A stretch of DNA of 64,000 nucleotides from Branchiostoma floridae (lineage: Eukaryota > Chordata > Leptocardii > Amphioxiformes > Branchiostomatidae). Within the stretch, counting starts at the first letter, position 1. Every line of letters begins with the position of its first letter. The notes beneath the pieces are model-generated. The model was given only the letters and a program-made list of their open reading frames with translations, had not been told where the DNA came from and searched no databases. Positions 1 through 10,171 of this stretch are shown piece by piece. The stretch lies in NCBI RefSeq assembly GCF_000003815.2, contig NC_049996.1:7387332-7451331 (forward strand), given 5' to 3'. The position numbers and the translations under genes are program-made.

Positions 1-154
1 TTTCCAATGTCTTCAATGTTTATGTTACCATTACTTTGGAATGGTGTCACGAACATGCCAAGAAATCATACTATTGAGCTTCAAAAGTTATCAACTTTGC
101 ATGCTTACATATAAAAGCTGTTATAATCTATGTTAATTTAAGACTTCATTCATA

Positions 155-302
155 CCAGGGTTTGCGAATCTGGATTCACAAAGGCACTGGATTGATCCTG
201 ATTCAGCTTAACCTGCTTTTGGAGCTGGATTCATATTCTAGGCTTTGCAGTCACTATCTATCAGTATCTGTATGATTCTGAATCCATATTTGTGAAACCT
301 GG
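155..302. mobile_element. Small TIR element (MITE), TA target site
   Basis: The ends are imperfect inverted repeats: CCAGGGTTTGCGAATCTGGA on the left against the complement of TCCATATTTGTGAAACCTGG on the right. TA dinucleotides flank both sides (153-154, 303-304). The 148-bp interior is filled with further GGATTC/GAATCC palindromic motifs. It has no coding capacity. The TA target suggests a Tc1/mariner-type non-autonomous element; that family assignment is inference. Confidence 0.55.
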
Positions 303-341
303 TATAGATAAGGTCTAACAAAAAATCATCTTTGGTACCTT

Positions 342-633
342 GACCGGTGCAATGGCCTAGTGGGTAGAGTGTTCGCCTTGCATTCGGTAGGTCGTGAGTT
401 TGATCCCCGGCCAAGTCATACCAAAGACTCTAAAAATGGTACATGCTGCTTTCTCTGCTTAGCACTCGGCACTAATGAGGAAGAGTATGGAAGTTAAACA
501 CACATTACTACCAGGGGACCAGCCCCCTGCTGTAGTGGCTTGCACGTGTGGCCCAAGGGCTTCGAAGTGGGGATGGGCGCCACCCTACGCGTCTGTAGAT
601 GCATGGGCAAACTTTAACTTTTTCTTTTTCTTT
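342..633 (+). mobile_element. Intact tRNA-derived SINE (tRNA-Ala-like head) with 11-bp target duplication
   Basis: The head (about 346-420) carries an A-box-like segment (GGCCTAGTGGGTAGAGTG) and a B-box-like segment (GGTCGTGAGTTTGATCCCC). The presumed anticodon loop TTGCATT would give TGC, as in tRNA-Ala. The body runs about 200 bp into a T/C-rich tail at 618-633. The direct repeat TTTGGTACCTT flanks both sides (331-341 and 634-644), the expected mark of LINE-driven retroposition. The tail being T-rich rather than A-rich is notable. Apparent reading frames inside it are chance. Confidence 0.75.
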
Positions 634-644
634 TTTGGTACCTT

Positions 645-1712
645 CTACATGAGCTACTGTGCCGACTAAAAAATGTAGGGGAGACATGGTGATAAGGTAA
701 TCAAATATTGTCCTGTAGGTTAATTTTTCACTTGCAGTGTCTTCTTGCCCAGGTGTTGAACAGATGTGGCATCTTTTTTTAGAAGGAACATGTGGAGAAC
801 AGGTGTTCAGCTCACCTGTGTGGCAGCTGGACAGGTGCCAAGTAGAGCAGCAGACTATTAGCTTTGCCACTTCAGTGGTGTTGATTTTGGCAGGGAAACT
901 TGACAGTGATTGCAGTAATATCTACACAGGTTGTAAAGCTTTTGGTCAGAGATCGCACGTGCCCAGTCACAAGCCTGGCCCTCAGTCACGTCTTTGAGAA
1001 CTGTACTTGCAGCTACTTGCCGCATGTTGCGAACTAAAAAAGTACTAGTTTTGAAAGAAAATGACTTCTATAAACTTGGTGATACTGTTTCTATCAGTCC
1101 AAAACTGTGATAATTGATATAAATATAACAGCAATATACATAGTTATTACACAGTCCATGTTATGGAATACCTGTATTTACATTTCAGTATGATAACTTT
1201 ATATTTTAGTACCATAGATCAGAAGGACCAGCTTGCTAAAAAGCAGTCTACTAAAAAAGGAACTGTGCCTGGACTGTGTCTGGACCTGTTTGCAAAAGAG
1301 TTGCATGGTCCTTTCGGTTGGGGATGTAAAGCCACTGGCCCAGTGTATGGGGAAGGTCAAACCTACATGCATGTTTGAATCTGACACACTTTAATTTTAA
1401 AATATCAAGAAAAGTAGAGGAGACCCGTTGAGCCTGGCCCGAAGGGGAGCTGTAGCTGCAAACCATGTAGCACTACCACTTGCTACTTAAGAATGCATCG
1501 GCTTCCACTCATTTGCGGATAACTTCTATACCTTACGGTGGCACCTGTTTCATGCAGGTGGTAAGCAAAGACAAACATCTTTAAGACTCTTGTGTGGTAC
1601 CGGATATTCCTCACAAAGGGATCTGTAGCATAAACACAACCTAAGACCCCTTTTCTTCTTCCCAATGTTATTCACTTTACCCAAGCTCTTTGTAAGTCGT
1701 GAAATCTTAGAA
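645..1712. other. Non-coding flank, nothing recognised
   Basis: This stretch downstream of the putative gene M end shows only short chance frames on both strands. I see no repeat, splice-bounded exon or RNA gene that I can support. Confidence 0.4.
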
Positions 1713-1821
1713 TTAAGAAGTCTTACAGCGAGGTACAGAAGGGACTTCTCTTGTGTTCTGTGTGTGGCTAACAGGGTCCACCTGGCCGGCCTTGCAGCAA
1801 ACATAGCAGCGCATTCGTCCA
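1713..1821 (-). CDS. Gene M, exon 7 (terminal or penultimate), unidentified protein
   Basis: Read on the minus strand, a strong acceptor (a pyrimidine tract ending CTCTTTCAAG) opens at 1821. One base completes the split codon from exon 6 (phase 2), then the frame reads GRMRCYVCCKAGQVDPVSH and on to ...VPRCKTS followed by TAA at 1713-1715. A good donor (GTAAGA) lies just before the stop, after base 1727, so the exon may instead end there in phase 1 and continue left of the window. The peptide is Cys-rich (CYVCC). No family is recognised. Two other frames of this stretch are also partly open, so the frame depends on the link to exon 6. Confidence 0.3.
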
Positions 1822-1972
1822 CTTGAAAGAGATGGAGATAAAATAGTGTAAGCAAACAGCTGATTTGTACACCTGGGGTGGAGGAAGGTCAGTTGCAGCA
1901 GACTGTCTGTAAAAGTCCACTGATTGTTGATAAGAGTTGGCTCCAAGTTTATTGACTCACAGCTGTTTAATG

Positions 1973-2173
1973 TACTGTAAGCTCATTAACTTTTTGCGAT
2001 GGTTTATTTTGCAATAGGAATGAAAAGGAGGTTTCGCTCAATGTTTTAAATTCACAGTTAAAACAATTCTGTATTACAGTGTTAATGCATATTCGTAATG
2101 TCATGAAGTTGTATTGTAATGGTGAGGTCACAGCAGAAATAAAACCACTGTGAAAGTTTGTAGATTTACGGTA
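1973..2173 (+). mobile_element. MITE family T, copy 1
   Basis: Begins TACTGTAAGCTCATTAAC and ends TGTAGATTTACGGTA, with the family's interior motifs GATGGTTTATTTT and AAATAAAACCACTGTGAAAG. The terminal TA would be the target duplication. It is diverged relative to the best copy at 52504. Confidence 0.5.
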
Positions 2174-2685
2174 TCACAGCAAACCATGAGTTGTGAAAGG
2201 AAGGCAGGGAAAGCTGTGTTTGATAAAATGATAAGCTATGAAAACAGTTATATTTTCATCACTAACTGTTTATTGATATCAACTTTGTTTATTATGAATG
2301 GTCTGAGTAGTGTATAGTGAATATTTCAATCACTTTCATATTATCAAGAAGTTGTCCATTGTCCAGGAACATGTCCTTTGTATTGAATTGTATAGTCTTA
2401 AAATTCATTCTTTTTAGTGTAATCAGTAATTAAGAAGTATTTATTGTAGTTGACCTCTGTTGATGTAGGAACATATTGGTTCTATTATATATCTGTAGAT
2501 CTCCCAGACACACTGTACACAATATAGTCTGTGTGTGCAGACTTGATGCATGTGGAAGTTAAAAGCCCATGTCTGTGACTCAGTTAGCCAGAGATAACCA
2601 TCACAATACTCACATTGAACAGGCAGAAAACAAAGTGAACATAATCTGATCAGTTTCTTACACAATGAGGGCCAATGTGACTTCC

Positions 2686-2878
2686 TACTGTAAATCTTGA
2701 AACTTTTGTGATGGTTTATTTTCAATTTTTGCAGTGATATCTCCATTACAAATGCATTACACCGTGAATTTGTCTCCACTGTACAATAGAAATACAAATT
2801 CAAAATGCCATAGAAACCTCCTTTTCACTGCTACGATGAACGATAAAGCCACTGCCAATATAAATGATTATGCTGTAA
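2686..2878 (+). mobile_element. MITE family T, copy 2
   Basis: Starts TACTGTAAATCTTGAAACTT with the shared GATGGTTTATTTT block, and ends in a degraded ATGATTATGCTGTAA terminus. The interior has the family's 'AAACCTCCTTTTCACTGCTA' segment. Frames on both strands through it are not genes. Confidence 0.5.
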
Positions 2879-4036
2879 TCTTGATAAAAGTACATTGTAT
2901 GACATGTCTTTTTTAAGATGCATAAACTTTAAATTTGAAAAACATTGTCCTATTATTATAGTTCAAACAATTGTTTTGGAATGCCCACAATTTTTTTTTT
3001 TTTTTTTGAGAAGACAAAATGTGAAGAGGACTTGATACTTGTTGTGGTGAGTAGATCTACTTCCTGGTAGCTCATTAAAGTTACAATCCAGGAAATCTCA
3101 TTAAGAATACCAAATCACACTCCATTCATTTGGTCTATTGTCTTCAACTTATGCCTTTTCTTAAGTTTTTTTCAGGAGGATACCTCACTAATACCTGTAA
3201 TTCCTGGCCCTTCCCTAAGTAGCTATATGAGCATCTTAGAGTGATTAAAACAAATCTCTTGATTCCAGGTCCTTAAAGACCGCTTAAAAAGTACTAACTG
3301 CTAAGCCATTTGGTGAAGGTTGGCTGAAGACCAGTGTGTTATCTATATCTCAGTTGATCATCAGTTTCGAAATTCCTTTTAGGAAGACCTACATCGTACA
3401 CCTAACAATAAAGTTTACATTGTCTCTCACAATGGATGAACAATTGTTTTTACCACCTATTGTTTTACAGCAAAGATGACAAAAGCACACCTTTTTTTTT
3501 ATCCTATCACAATAGCGCTCAGTTGCCCACCCAAATATTTAACACACCTTGTTTTTGGAGTCTTTGAAGAGCTGTCTGTTGTACTTCTTTCTTGCTGTTT
3601 TGTTACCCGTTCTTTAGTCTGTAAAACTTACTATCAGCCCTTGAGGGATTTTACAGGTGTGTATTTGTAAGGGATGCATGGCTACAGTGTTGTATATGTG
3701 CTCAGTCTGTTATGCCTACTAACTGCCACACAGTAACAACAAAATGCTGTTTGTTATACCAGTGCAAAGCTATTACGCACATAGTGGCTTAAACTAAGTA
3801 GGTGCAAAATTAACATTTCTTTCTGTTTTCAAAGTCTATTATGCTGAATATTAATTCGTCTGTGTAATTTCAAATTCGCTTCTTGGAAAGTGTAAAAAGT
3901 ATATTGGGACAATGTTGAGTTAACTTTATAGACTACTACTTTAACTCTAATACAAGATGTTACGGCAAGGTAAAACAATAGAGATGTTTTAATGAAATTT
4001 GAGACGTAACAGTTTTCTAAGAATTTCATGCTTTAC

Positions 4037-4220
4037 CTCTGGTGCATGAAGTAACAAAGCATGGCGTATTTGTGCCAAGCAGGTGCTAGTGGTCTTGTTA
4101 TATCCTCAGCAAATAAGATGAGAGCAACAAGAAGCTGTGAAATCCATCCTTTCAAGTCAAGCATACTCAATACAAAGTGTTTTAATGCCATCAGCGAAAC
4201 AGGTGGATTGATAAATCTGT
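4037..4220 (-). CDS. Gene M, exon 6, unidentified protein
   Basis: This 184-nt minus-strand exon has an acceptor ending TTTCACTGAATCAG and a strong donor (CAGAG|GTAAAGC). It enters in phase 1 and leaves in phase 2. The frame reads RFINPPVSLMALKHFVLSML, then DLKGWISQLLVALILFAEDI, then TRPLAPAWHKYAMLCYFMHQ. The middle part is hydrophobic and helical-looking (WISQLLVALILF), which would suit a helical-repeat scaffold or a membrane segment. I do not recognise the family. A plus-strand frame is also open here but lacks splice support. Phase agreement with the exons at 6131-6176 and 1821 supports the minus reading. Confidence 0.5.
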
Positions 4221-6130
4221 CTGATTCAGTGAAAGACACAGTATGATATTCACGTGTGTTCAATACATGTTGCCCTGGCCATATTGTTTTCAAATCAGGG
4301 TTATGGTGTTAGGAATTGGCAAAGGTATCTAGGGCGGACACAAGCCAGCTCCTTGAACTGTAGTAACATAAGGGTCAGCAAGTTACCTTCCTGTATCTGT
4401 AGCAGGGTGTATTTCTTCAGTACTTCAGGGAGGGGATCAAGGCACCTCCTTGAAGACAGGGCCCATATTTATGTCCCTTCTGAAAGATGGGGGTAACCTC
4501 AACCCTAAAGCTGAGGAGCCTCCCCTTATACACTCTCACATCCAGGCAAGATGAACCTTGCTCTTACATGAAGAAGAGTATGTACTGAACTGCAATCTGG
4601 GTGGTATAGAGCTAATGGAAAGCTTCCTTCAGGTTTAGCCATACCAGATTTCCCACAAAACTGTCAGAGCAGACCACCCAGATTGTCGAGTTCCAAGAGA
4701 ACCCTCCTTGCTCCATCTATATAAAGGGTGACCTATCTTATTCCTTGTGTGTGTGTGTGATGAGAAGGAATTGTCCTCCCTAGATGTGACACAGGTGGAG
4801 GGAGCGGCAGGGATTGGAGGAGAGGAGGACTAGGTAAACAAGTCCTGATTACGAAACATGGAAAAGCCCTGTTCACCGCAGATGGGCAAACAGGCTGAGC
4901 ACACCTGAGGATGGTCCGAGGGGATGAATTGCTTTGCAATGCTAACAGAGAGAGCACACATGTGCTGATAGAAGTACCTCCTTTGTACCATATCATGTGA
5001 CTTCTCCACACGCTAACACCACCCTTTTTAGTAGAGACTGCCATCGCTGAGCGGCTAAAGATTTGTCAGATCAATCAATGAATTTTATGGCTAAAAAAAC
5101 ATTTTTTGTTTGCTACCTTTTGCATCTTATACCATGTTCCAATTATGATATCAAATCAAGGGTCACACTAGTTTAATTTTGGTTGCTGCACAGTTCCTCA
5201 GCAATCATTGACTATTGGAATGGGGGCCTTAACTAGTGATGTGCTAGTTCTCTCTCTATCCCTCTCTGTACTTTTTCAATGACAAAATGTCTTTCTTCGG
5301 AAGCTCTAAAAAGTTTCTCTCTGCTTTTAACATTTTAGCTTACTTTGTTGCTATGCAAACATTGTAAGTTCTAAAAGTTTTATCAAAGGCAAGAAAGGAA
5401 ATATATTGAGAGCAAGAGAAGTTTAATGAATTCAAAGGTTACGACTCATAGGAAATTTTGTTACTGACCACAATGTGAGAGCAAAGTATTGTCCTAAATT
5501 TGTTTGTGGATAAATACGATATGGGTGGCACCTATTTGCATATTTTATGGGTAAAACACAAGAGAATTAGGGTTAAATGTTAGCTATCAAAAGGTAAAAA
5601 GGTTAAATGGCTCAAAGATTACTCATGGTATCCTGATAGGTCGGTAACTGTAATCACAGAGATGCCTAATCTATCCTTTCAATCCAGGTCATACACTTTA
5701 TCATCTTAAAAGATTACCTGGATTATACCATGTCCTTATCAGGTTACAACTAATATGGTCTCCTTCCCAGCATCCCTTGCTGTTTAGGACCTGTACCCTT
5801 TGTTCTTGCAGCTGTTATCTTTGAAGCATGTTTTGAATGTTTTCTTTTAATGTTGTAACAAGCTTGGTTTGATAAGGCGTTGAGATTACGATCTTATTAA
5901 TTTTGTGATGTTTTTTGTGCATCTTTTTCTTGCAAAGTTCCTTTCCTTGTAGCTGAAGATTGTACATAAAGTAGACAGTGTAGAATTGGGAAAAGAAAAA
6001 TAGCAAGGCCTGAGTTTAACATGGAAAAGAGTGTAATAAACAGGGTAAATCAATATGGCCTCCGACAAACGTGAGCAAACAAAAGAAGACGTTGTTGTCA
6101 ACATCAGAGATGGTTGCGGAAACCACTTAC
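4221..6130 (-). other. Gene M intron 5 (putative)
   Basis: Holds a short GT microsatellite at about 4744-4758. A stretch at 4300-4720 has the texture of an old interspersed repeat but no identifiable ends. No exon that I can support lies in it. Confidence 0.3.
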
Positions 6131-6176
6131 GGAAACCAGCCCACCGCAAAGATGTCTGGAACACCAGGTTGTGTTT
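6131..6176 (-). CDS. Gene M, exon 5, unidentified protein
   Basis: This 46-nt minus-strand exon has a consensus donor (GGTTTCC|GTAAGTGG) and an acceptor ending TTTTGAGTGTCAG. It enters in phase 0 and reads KHNLVFQTSLRWAGF. It leaves in phase 1, so the split codon with exon 6 gives His and continues into RFINPP. It is short, but the perfect GTAAGT and the phase match on both sides are good support. A plus-strand frame starting ATGGCCTCC at 6055 overlaps antisense and is considered less likely. Confidence 0.45.
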
Positions 6177-6829
6177 CTGACACTCAAAACCATGTCAGGT
6201 GACCATCAAATAGGCTGGAGTATTTGAAGAGGATAGGGTGATGACAGGTGTAGGACAATGACCACATTAGAATGATCTAAGCAGGAAGCCATTGTGCAAT
6301 CAAGAGATCTTGTTCCAGACTCATCAACTTAGCAGAACAATATCATCTACCTGAAATACATTAGCCAAGTGGGGGAAGAAAGGGGGGTATGATACCAGAA
6401 AGTAATTTTCGTTGAATGATTAAATGATAGAGTGAATGAAAAAATGATAAAAGTAAAAGTCAGCAGTTTCATCTTTGATTTTTCAAATGCTGGTGCCTTG
6501 TGTGTTCTCAGAGAGTTCAAAGACTTGTGAGTTTTTACAAGGTGTTTGCAAAGTAAATTTACTTCATGTGGCATTGAAAAGTGGTTGTGAAATAGTTTTG
6601 CCATGAGCAAGACTTCCTTAGTAGACACTATGCAATACCGCTTAGAGACTAAAAGGCCTTCAAGAACTTGGATGGTTTACTCCTCCTTGTGATGCGGCAC
6701 CTCTTAGTATTACATCACTCCTTTTAAATTGCTAAACATAACAGAAGCATTCCTTGAGAAAAGCTATCGGGATTAACAATAGAGAACAAGTGTTTGGGGG
6801 GTCAAGTTCATAAAACAAACATGTATCAG

Positions 6830-7540
6830 AGGGGGCAGATTTTTCGCAGGTGACATAATTGTTGGACTTTGCGGCGCTGTGGCTTTGTATTTGTCAGGAA
6901 GGCGACAGTCAGTTTGACGGAACTGCAGGCAGATGTAATTGTGATTGTGCAGACGGCATAGAAAAACATCCCCTGCCTTTTGCGACCACAACGACTGAAG
7001 GAGGGGTTGTTCTGGGAGACCGCCATCTTGAAAGTGGACATCAAGTGCAACAAAAGGGATGTTTGTGTACGTAACTCCACCCACAAGTGCTTCACAAAAA
7101 TGGCCACTTGAGAGAGGAATGCGACGTCGCTGACTGTCAAAGAAGTTCAACAACTCTATGTCTAAAACGTGATAAATTCCTCTCTACCGCCAAAGAATGG
7201 TGCTTGTGTTCTTCGTGTAGTTCTTTCAACTGATGCGGTCTTGCGCTGTTGTGGGTCAAAGTTCGTGCTACCTAACATTCCATCGGCATTGTGGGATATG
7301 GGAAGTGTTGCAACCTATGTGTACAGCATGCGGCTGTCAGAGGCAAAAGCCAGGCTTGTTTACCCAAGCAAGTGCGGTTTAGACACTGTTTATAGAACAG
7401 AAGCTCCAAAGTTTGTACACCAGCACACAGGTCTTACAAACTTCCTCCCGCAGTTCGCTGGTCTCTTTGCTATCGCTCAAAAGAATGTCGCTTCCACTAG
7501 TTCCAGGAAGGAGGAACATGTTTGAGCTTTAGATGCGCAT
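6830..7540. promoter_or_regulatory. CpG-richer, promoter-like block inside an intron
   Basis: The base composition shifts towards CpG. On the minus strand an AAGATGGCGGTC motif (start codon at 7026) matches the YY1/TISU translation-initiator type element and opens a frame beginning MAVSQNNPSFSRCGRKRQG, which runs to a stop near 6826. On the plus strand GGCATTGTGGGATATGGG (about 7284-7302) precedes an ATG at 7328 opening MRLSEAKARLVYPSKCG, ending at a TGA at 7523-7525. An A/T-rich AAATAAATAAGG stretch lies near 7693. Either could be a short real transcript or an alternative first exon. No protein is recognised. It is called as regulatory because the composition and motifs are better supported than the coding. 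Confidence 0.25.
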
Positions 7541-8014
7541 GTTTTAGGCTAGTTTTACTGGAAAATTGAAGTGTAAACAAATTGTATAGAGGGCAATGAG
7601 ACCACCAACGTTCTGGGCCAGGCATACCAAACAAATCTGCTGCCTGGAGTACACAAATGTATCAGTTGCACCATCTTATATGAGGTGTGACTAAATAAAT
7701 AAGGTCTACATTTAGGTTTCTGTGCTGCAGTTTTTGTATGTACTTACACCACCACTGGCCGTTACGGTGAAAACGTCCTATAATGGGTGAATGTTGGTGA
7801 AACACGGTGAACTACGGTGAAAATGTGTCACCCGGATTCGCATTGTTCCCATGTAAATATGGAGGGGTGAAAGCGAATCTTGCACCTACGTGACAAAAGA
7901 GTAAAACATGGTGAAATGAAGGTTTCACCCCTAGTAAAACAAACAGCAATTACGTTATTGTGTGCGTTGTTTCACGAGCGCTAGCGACGTGCCCGGCGCT
8001 GTCTAGTCTACGGC

Positions 8015-8205
8015 ACTGGGACAGAAGACTGCCCGCCCAGTTCCTCAGCGCAAGCCGGGGATTTTTTTACGCTCCCTCCGCACGCCGGGCAAACTTCAAC
8101 GGTTACAGCTCGGCGCTATCTGTAACGGCACTATAAACCAAACCAAACCCAAACTGGGACTGAAGACTGCCCGCCTAGTTCCAGGATTTTTTTACGCTTG
8201 CGACC
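8015..8205 (+). repeat. Tandem duplication inside the 2-kb transposon
   Basis: Two related segments start ACTGGGACAGAAGACTGCCC (8015) and ACTGGGACTGAAGACTGCCC (8153). Each is followed by a GGATTTTTTTACGCT block (about 8060 and 8183). The spacing is about 138 bp. Confidence 0.6.
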
Positions 8206-8279
8206 GAGTCACATATTTCTGGGTCGGACCCAAAGTTTGATTTGCCGCATGCTTGCAAGCACCTCCTTGTTGCAAGTAA

Positions 8280-8660
8280 TTAATTTTTCATTCTGAAATC
8301 GAGAGCGCCATGACAGGACTTGTATCTGACAAGGAGACTAACCCTCTTTTGTATCGAGAGCTCAGACATCTAAGCGCGTCTAATAAACTTATAAAACACA
8401 TTTTAAAACATGATAAAACATCGTGTCCGGGCGTTTTACCAGTCAAATACGGCGCTAAATCGACTTCGGCCGCCATGACGCCCGCTCAGCGTCTGCAAGC
8501 GTGCAAGACGTGCACGTGACCGGAATACGCACCTCTGATTGGTTTATCCTACGGCTGTAGGGGGTTCCCCACTATGATCTGCGCTCTGATTGGTCGAGCT
8601 GCAGAATTCTTTCTTTGCTGCCCCATGATGCCTTGCGCCCACCCGCGCGTCAAACAAAAT
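8280..8660 (-). promoter_or_regulatory. Promoter-like segment with first-exon-like ATG inside the transposon
   Basis: On the minus strand, two CCAAT boxes (complement of CTGATTGGT at about 8536 and 8587) and a CACGTG E-box (8513-8518) lie upstream of GTCATGGCGGCC, whose ATG is at 8474-8476. That frame reads MAAEVDLAPYLTG and then meets a possible donor (GTAAAA). Further upstream, CCCATGATGCCTTGCGCCC (8622-8640) resembles a ZNF143/Staf site. This combination is typical of housekeeping CpG promoters, but it sits between transposon ends. It may be a captured host promoter or the element's own promoter. Confidence 0.35.
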
Positions 8661-9028
8661 TTCTTTGTATGAAAAATGTTACATTTCTACGCACAAAAAC
8701 GCTATATTCCACAATTACATTGCAATATTCTCGTAAAGAAATACACAATTACAATAGTCTTTCGAGAAAGCATGCATTTATATCCGCATTTATGGGAGAA
8801 TTTAAGCTGGGAATGTCAAGATACGGCCACGGAAAATTACGGCTCCCGACAACAACAACAACAAAACTTACTCAGAGGATCTAAAAAAGACGTAGAATAT
8901 ATTTCCTAATGCTGTAAAACTATGAATTATTGGAAGATTTTCCTGCATGGATGATTCGGGCCGGGTAGAAGCTGCATGACCGCCAGCCCAGTCCGGTACC
9001 TCGCCAGCCAGCGTCGCTTGGTAGATCC

Positions 9029-9066
9029 AAGGAGGTTAAAAATCACTTGTTGTTTTTAACCTCCTT
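9029..9066. repeat. Perfect 14-bp hairpin
   Basis: AAGGAGGTTAAAAA (9029-9042) and its exact complement (9053-9066) are separated by a 10-nt loop. The stem sits between GATC-containing flanks (TAGATCC before, GTAGATC after), so the palindrome extends imperfectly. It lies inside the 2-kb transposon and could be a nested mini-element or a structural signal. Confidence 0.6.
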
Positions 9067-9983
9067 CGTGTAGATCTGATATTTTTGCACCAGTTTTTCC
9101 ATTTTCTTTATTTATATGATAAAGAAACTATGATCCAAAGTTGCTCAAAATCATGGTGTTTTCCGAACGCAGTATGGGAAGCTAACGTTAGGTGAATCTC
9201 ATGGTATGGTATGCCCAAGGACGTTGTATGCATGCCATGCTGGTTTTACTGTCATTTTTCGGGAAAAGAAACACTCTGGTAGCAAAACTCCCCACGATGT
9301 CACCACGGTTTTCGATTGATTTTTTTAATAGTGAGGATAGGGTCTAATATCAACCAACAGCGGTAAAATTTCCCCAGCTTGTGCTGATGAACTGGGCGGG
9401 CGTTCTACACTCCCAGCACCGGCTAGATGGCGGCGAGCTACCGATGGTATGTTTCTTTGTCTATGGAGTTGCGTGCGCCCGTACGATGACACCTTTCACC
9501 GGAGGTGTTAATTTCAGCGGGGTGAAACACGGTGAATTTTCTATTGTGTTCTGGTGCAAAGTAAACACTTGGCATTTCACCCCATCCTTGCATAATCTAC
9601 TCAAAATATGTGATAATTGCTCAAAATTAACCCCTTGCAGAGTAAACATAAAAGGGGTGACTTTGACTCAGAACAATCAGAGTACCGACTTTAACCGTAC
9701 TTTCACTACCATTCACCCATTATAGGACGTTTTCACCGTAACGGCCAGTGGTGGTGTTATTTCCGAAGACCTAACAAAATATTTTTTTTTACAAATTTAG
9801 ATTGACAATCATCAAGTTTACAAATGTTCTTGTTGAGGAGAAATAGGAGAAATCAATCACTTGGTTGCTGTTATCAATTTATTTTTTTTTTGGTGCCTGA
9901 CTAATAATGTTTTACTTTTAGGTATTGAAAGAGCCTTTTGGGAGTGAACACAAGTTTTGTTTTGATGTTTAAGACACTTTTAC

Positions 9984-10171
9984 AATAGAAAGTTGTGTAT
10001 GTTCAAAGAGGTGGTCTGAATGCGGTATGGGCAAAGATAACAGCATGGCGCTAGAGATATGTAAAATAGCATGTAGTGCTTGAAATAGCTGTGGCCCAAC
10101 CTTGCTGAGTGTTTCTGTCACTGTCTTGATGATATCCAAATCAGACCTCAAGGACATGAATGTAACAGTTG
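9984..10171 (-). CDS. Gene M, exon 4, unidentified protein
   Basis: This 188-nt minus-strand exon follows an acceptor with a TGCTCCCTGTTTT tract ending GGGGGGCAG, and ends at a GTAAAA donor. It enters in phase 1 and leaves in phase 0. The frame reads TVTFMSLRSDLDIIKTVTET, LSKVGPQLFQALHAILHISS, then AMLLSLPIPHSDHLFEHTQL and SI. It alternates hydrophobic and polar residues as an alpha-helical repeat would. It is the most coding-like stretch of the left half. No family is assigned. Confidence 0.5.

Larger units (their letters stand above)
1822..4036 (-). other. Gene M intron 6 (putative)
   Basis: No convincing additional exon is visible here. It contains two copies of the CTGTAAAT-ended MITE family (1973-2173 and 2686-2878) and a poly-T run near 2992-3007. 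An undetected small exon is possible. Confidence 0.3.
7747..9756. mobile_element. 2-kb inverted-repeat DNA transposon (non-autonomous), TTA target duplication
   Basis: The ends are a perfect inverted repeat of at least 45 bp starting CACCACCACTGGCCGTTACG, flanked by TTA on both sides (7744-7746, 9757-9759). Subterminal GGTGAAA/TTTCACC motifs recur many times just inside each end (7770-7920, 9480-9740), as expected for transposase-binding arrays. No transposase frame is present. A TTA target fits PIF/Harbinger-type elements, while the CAC-starting end would also suit a CACTA-type element; the superfamily is unresolved. The interior (7970-9000) is CpG-rich and promoter-like rather than transposon-like. 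Confidence 0.8.
6177..9983 (-). other. Gene M intron 4 (putative), hosting a 2-kb transposon
   Basis: No exon of gene M is visible between exons 4 and 5. The interval holds a GC-richer block (6830-7540), the inverted-repeat element at 7747-9756, and short AT-rich linkers on either side. Confidence 0.3.

Noticed and set aside
4254-4496. Plus-strand frame starting MCSIHVALAILFSNQGYGV
   Set aside because: No splice or poly(A) support, and the surrounding 400 bp has the texture of an old interspersed repeat.
6055-6167. Plus-strand frame starting MASDKREQTKEDVVVNIRDG with good initiation context
   Set aside because: It looks coding-like, but its donor (CAG|GTTGTG) is weak and it lies antisense to the gene M exon at 6131-6176, which has a perfect GTAAGT and matching phases. 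It remains a possible alternative.
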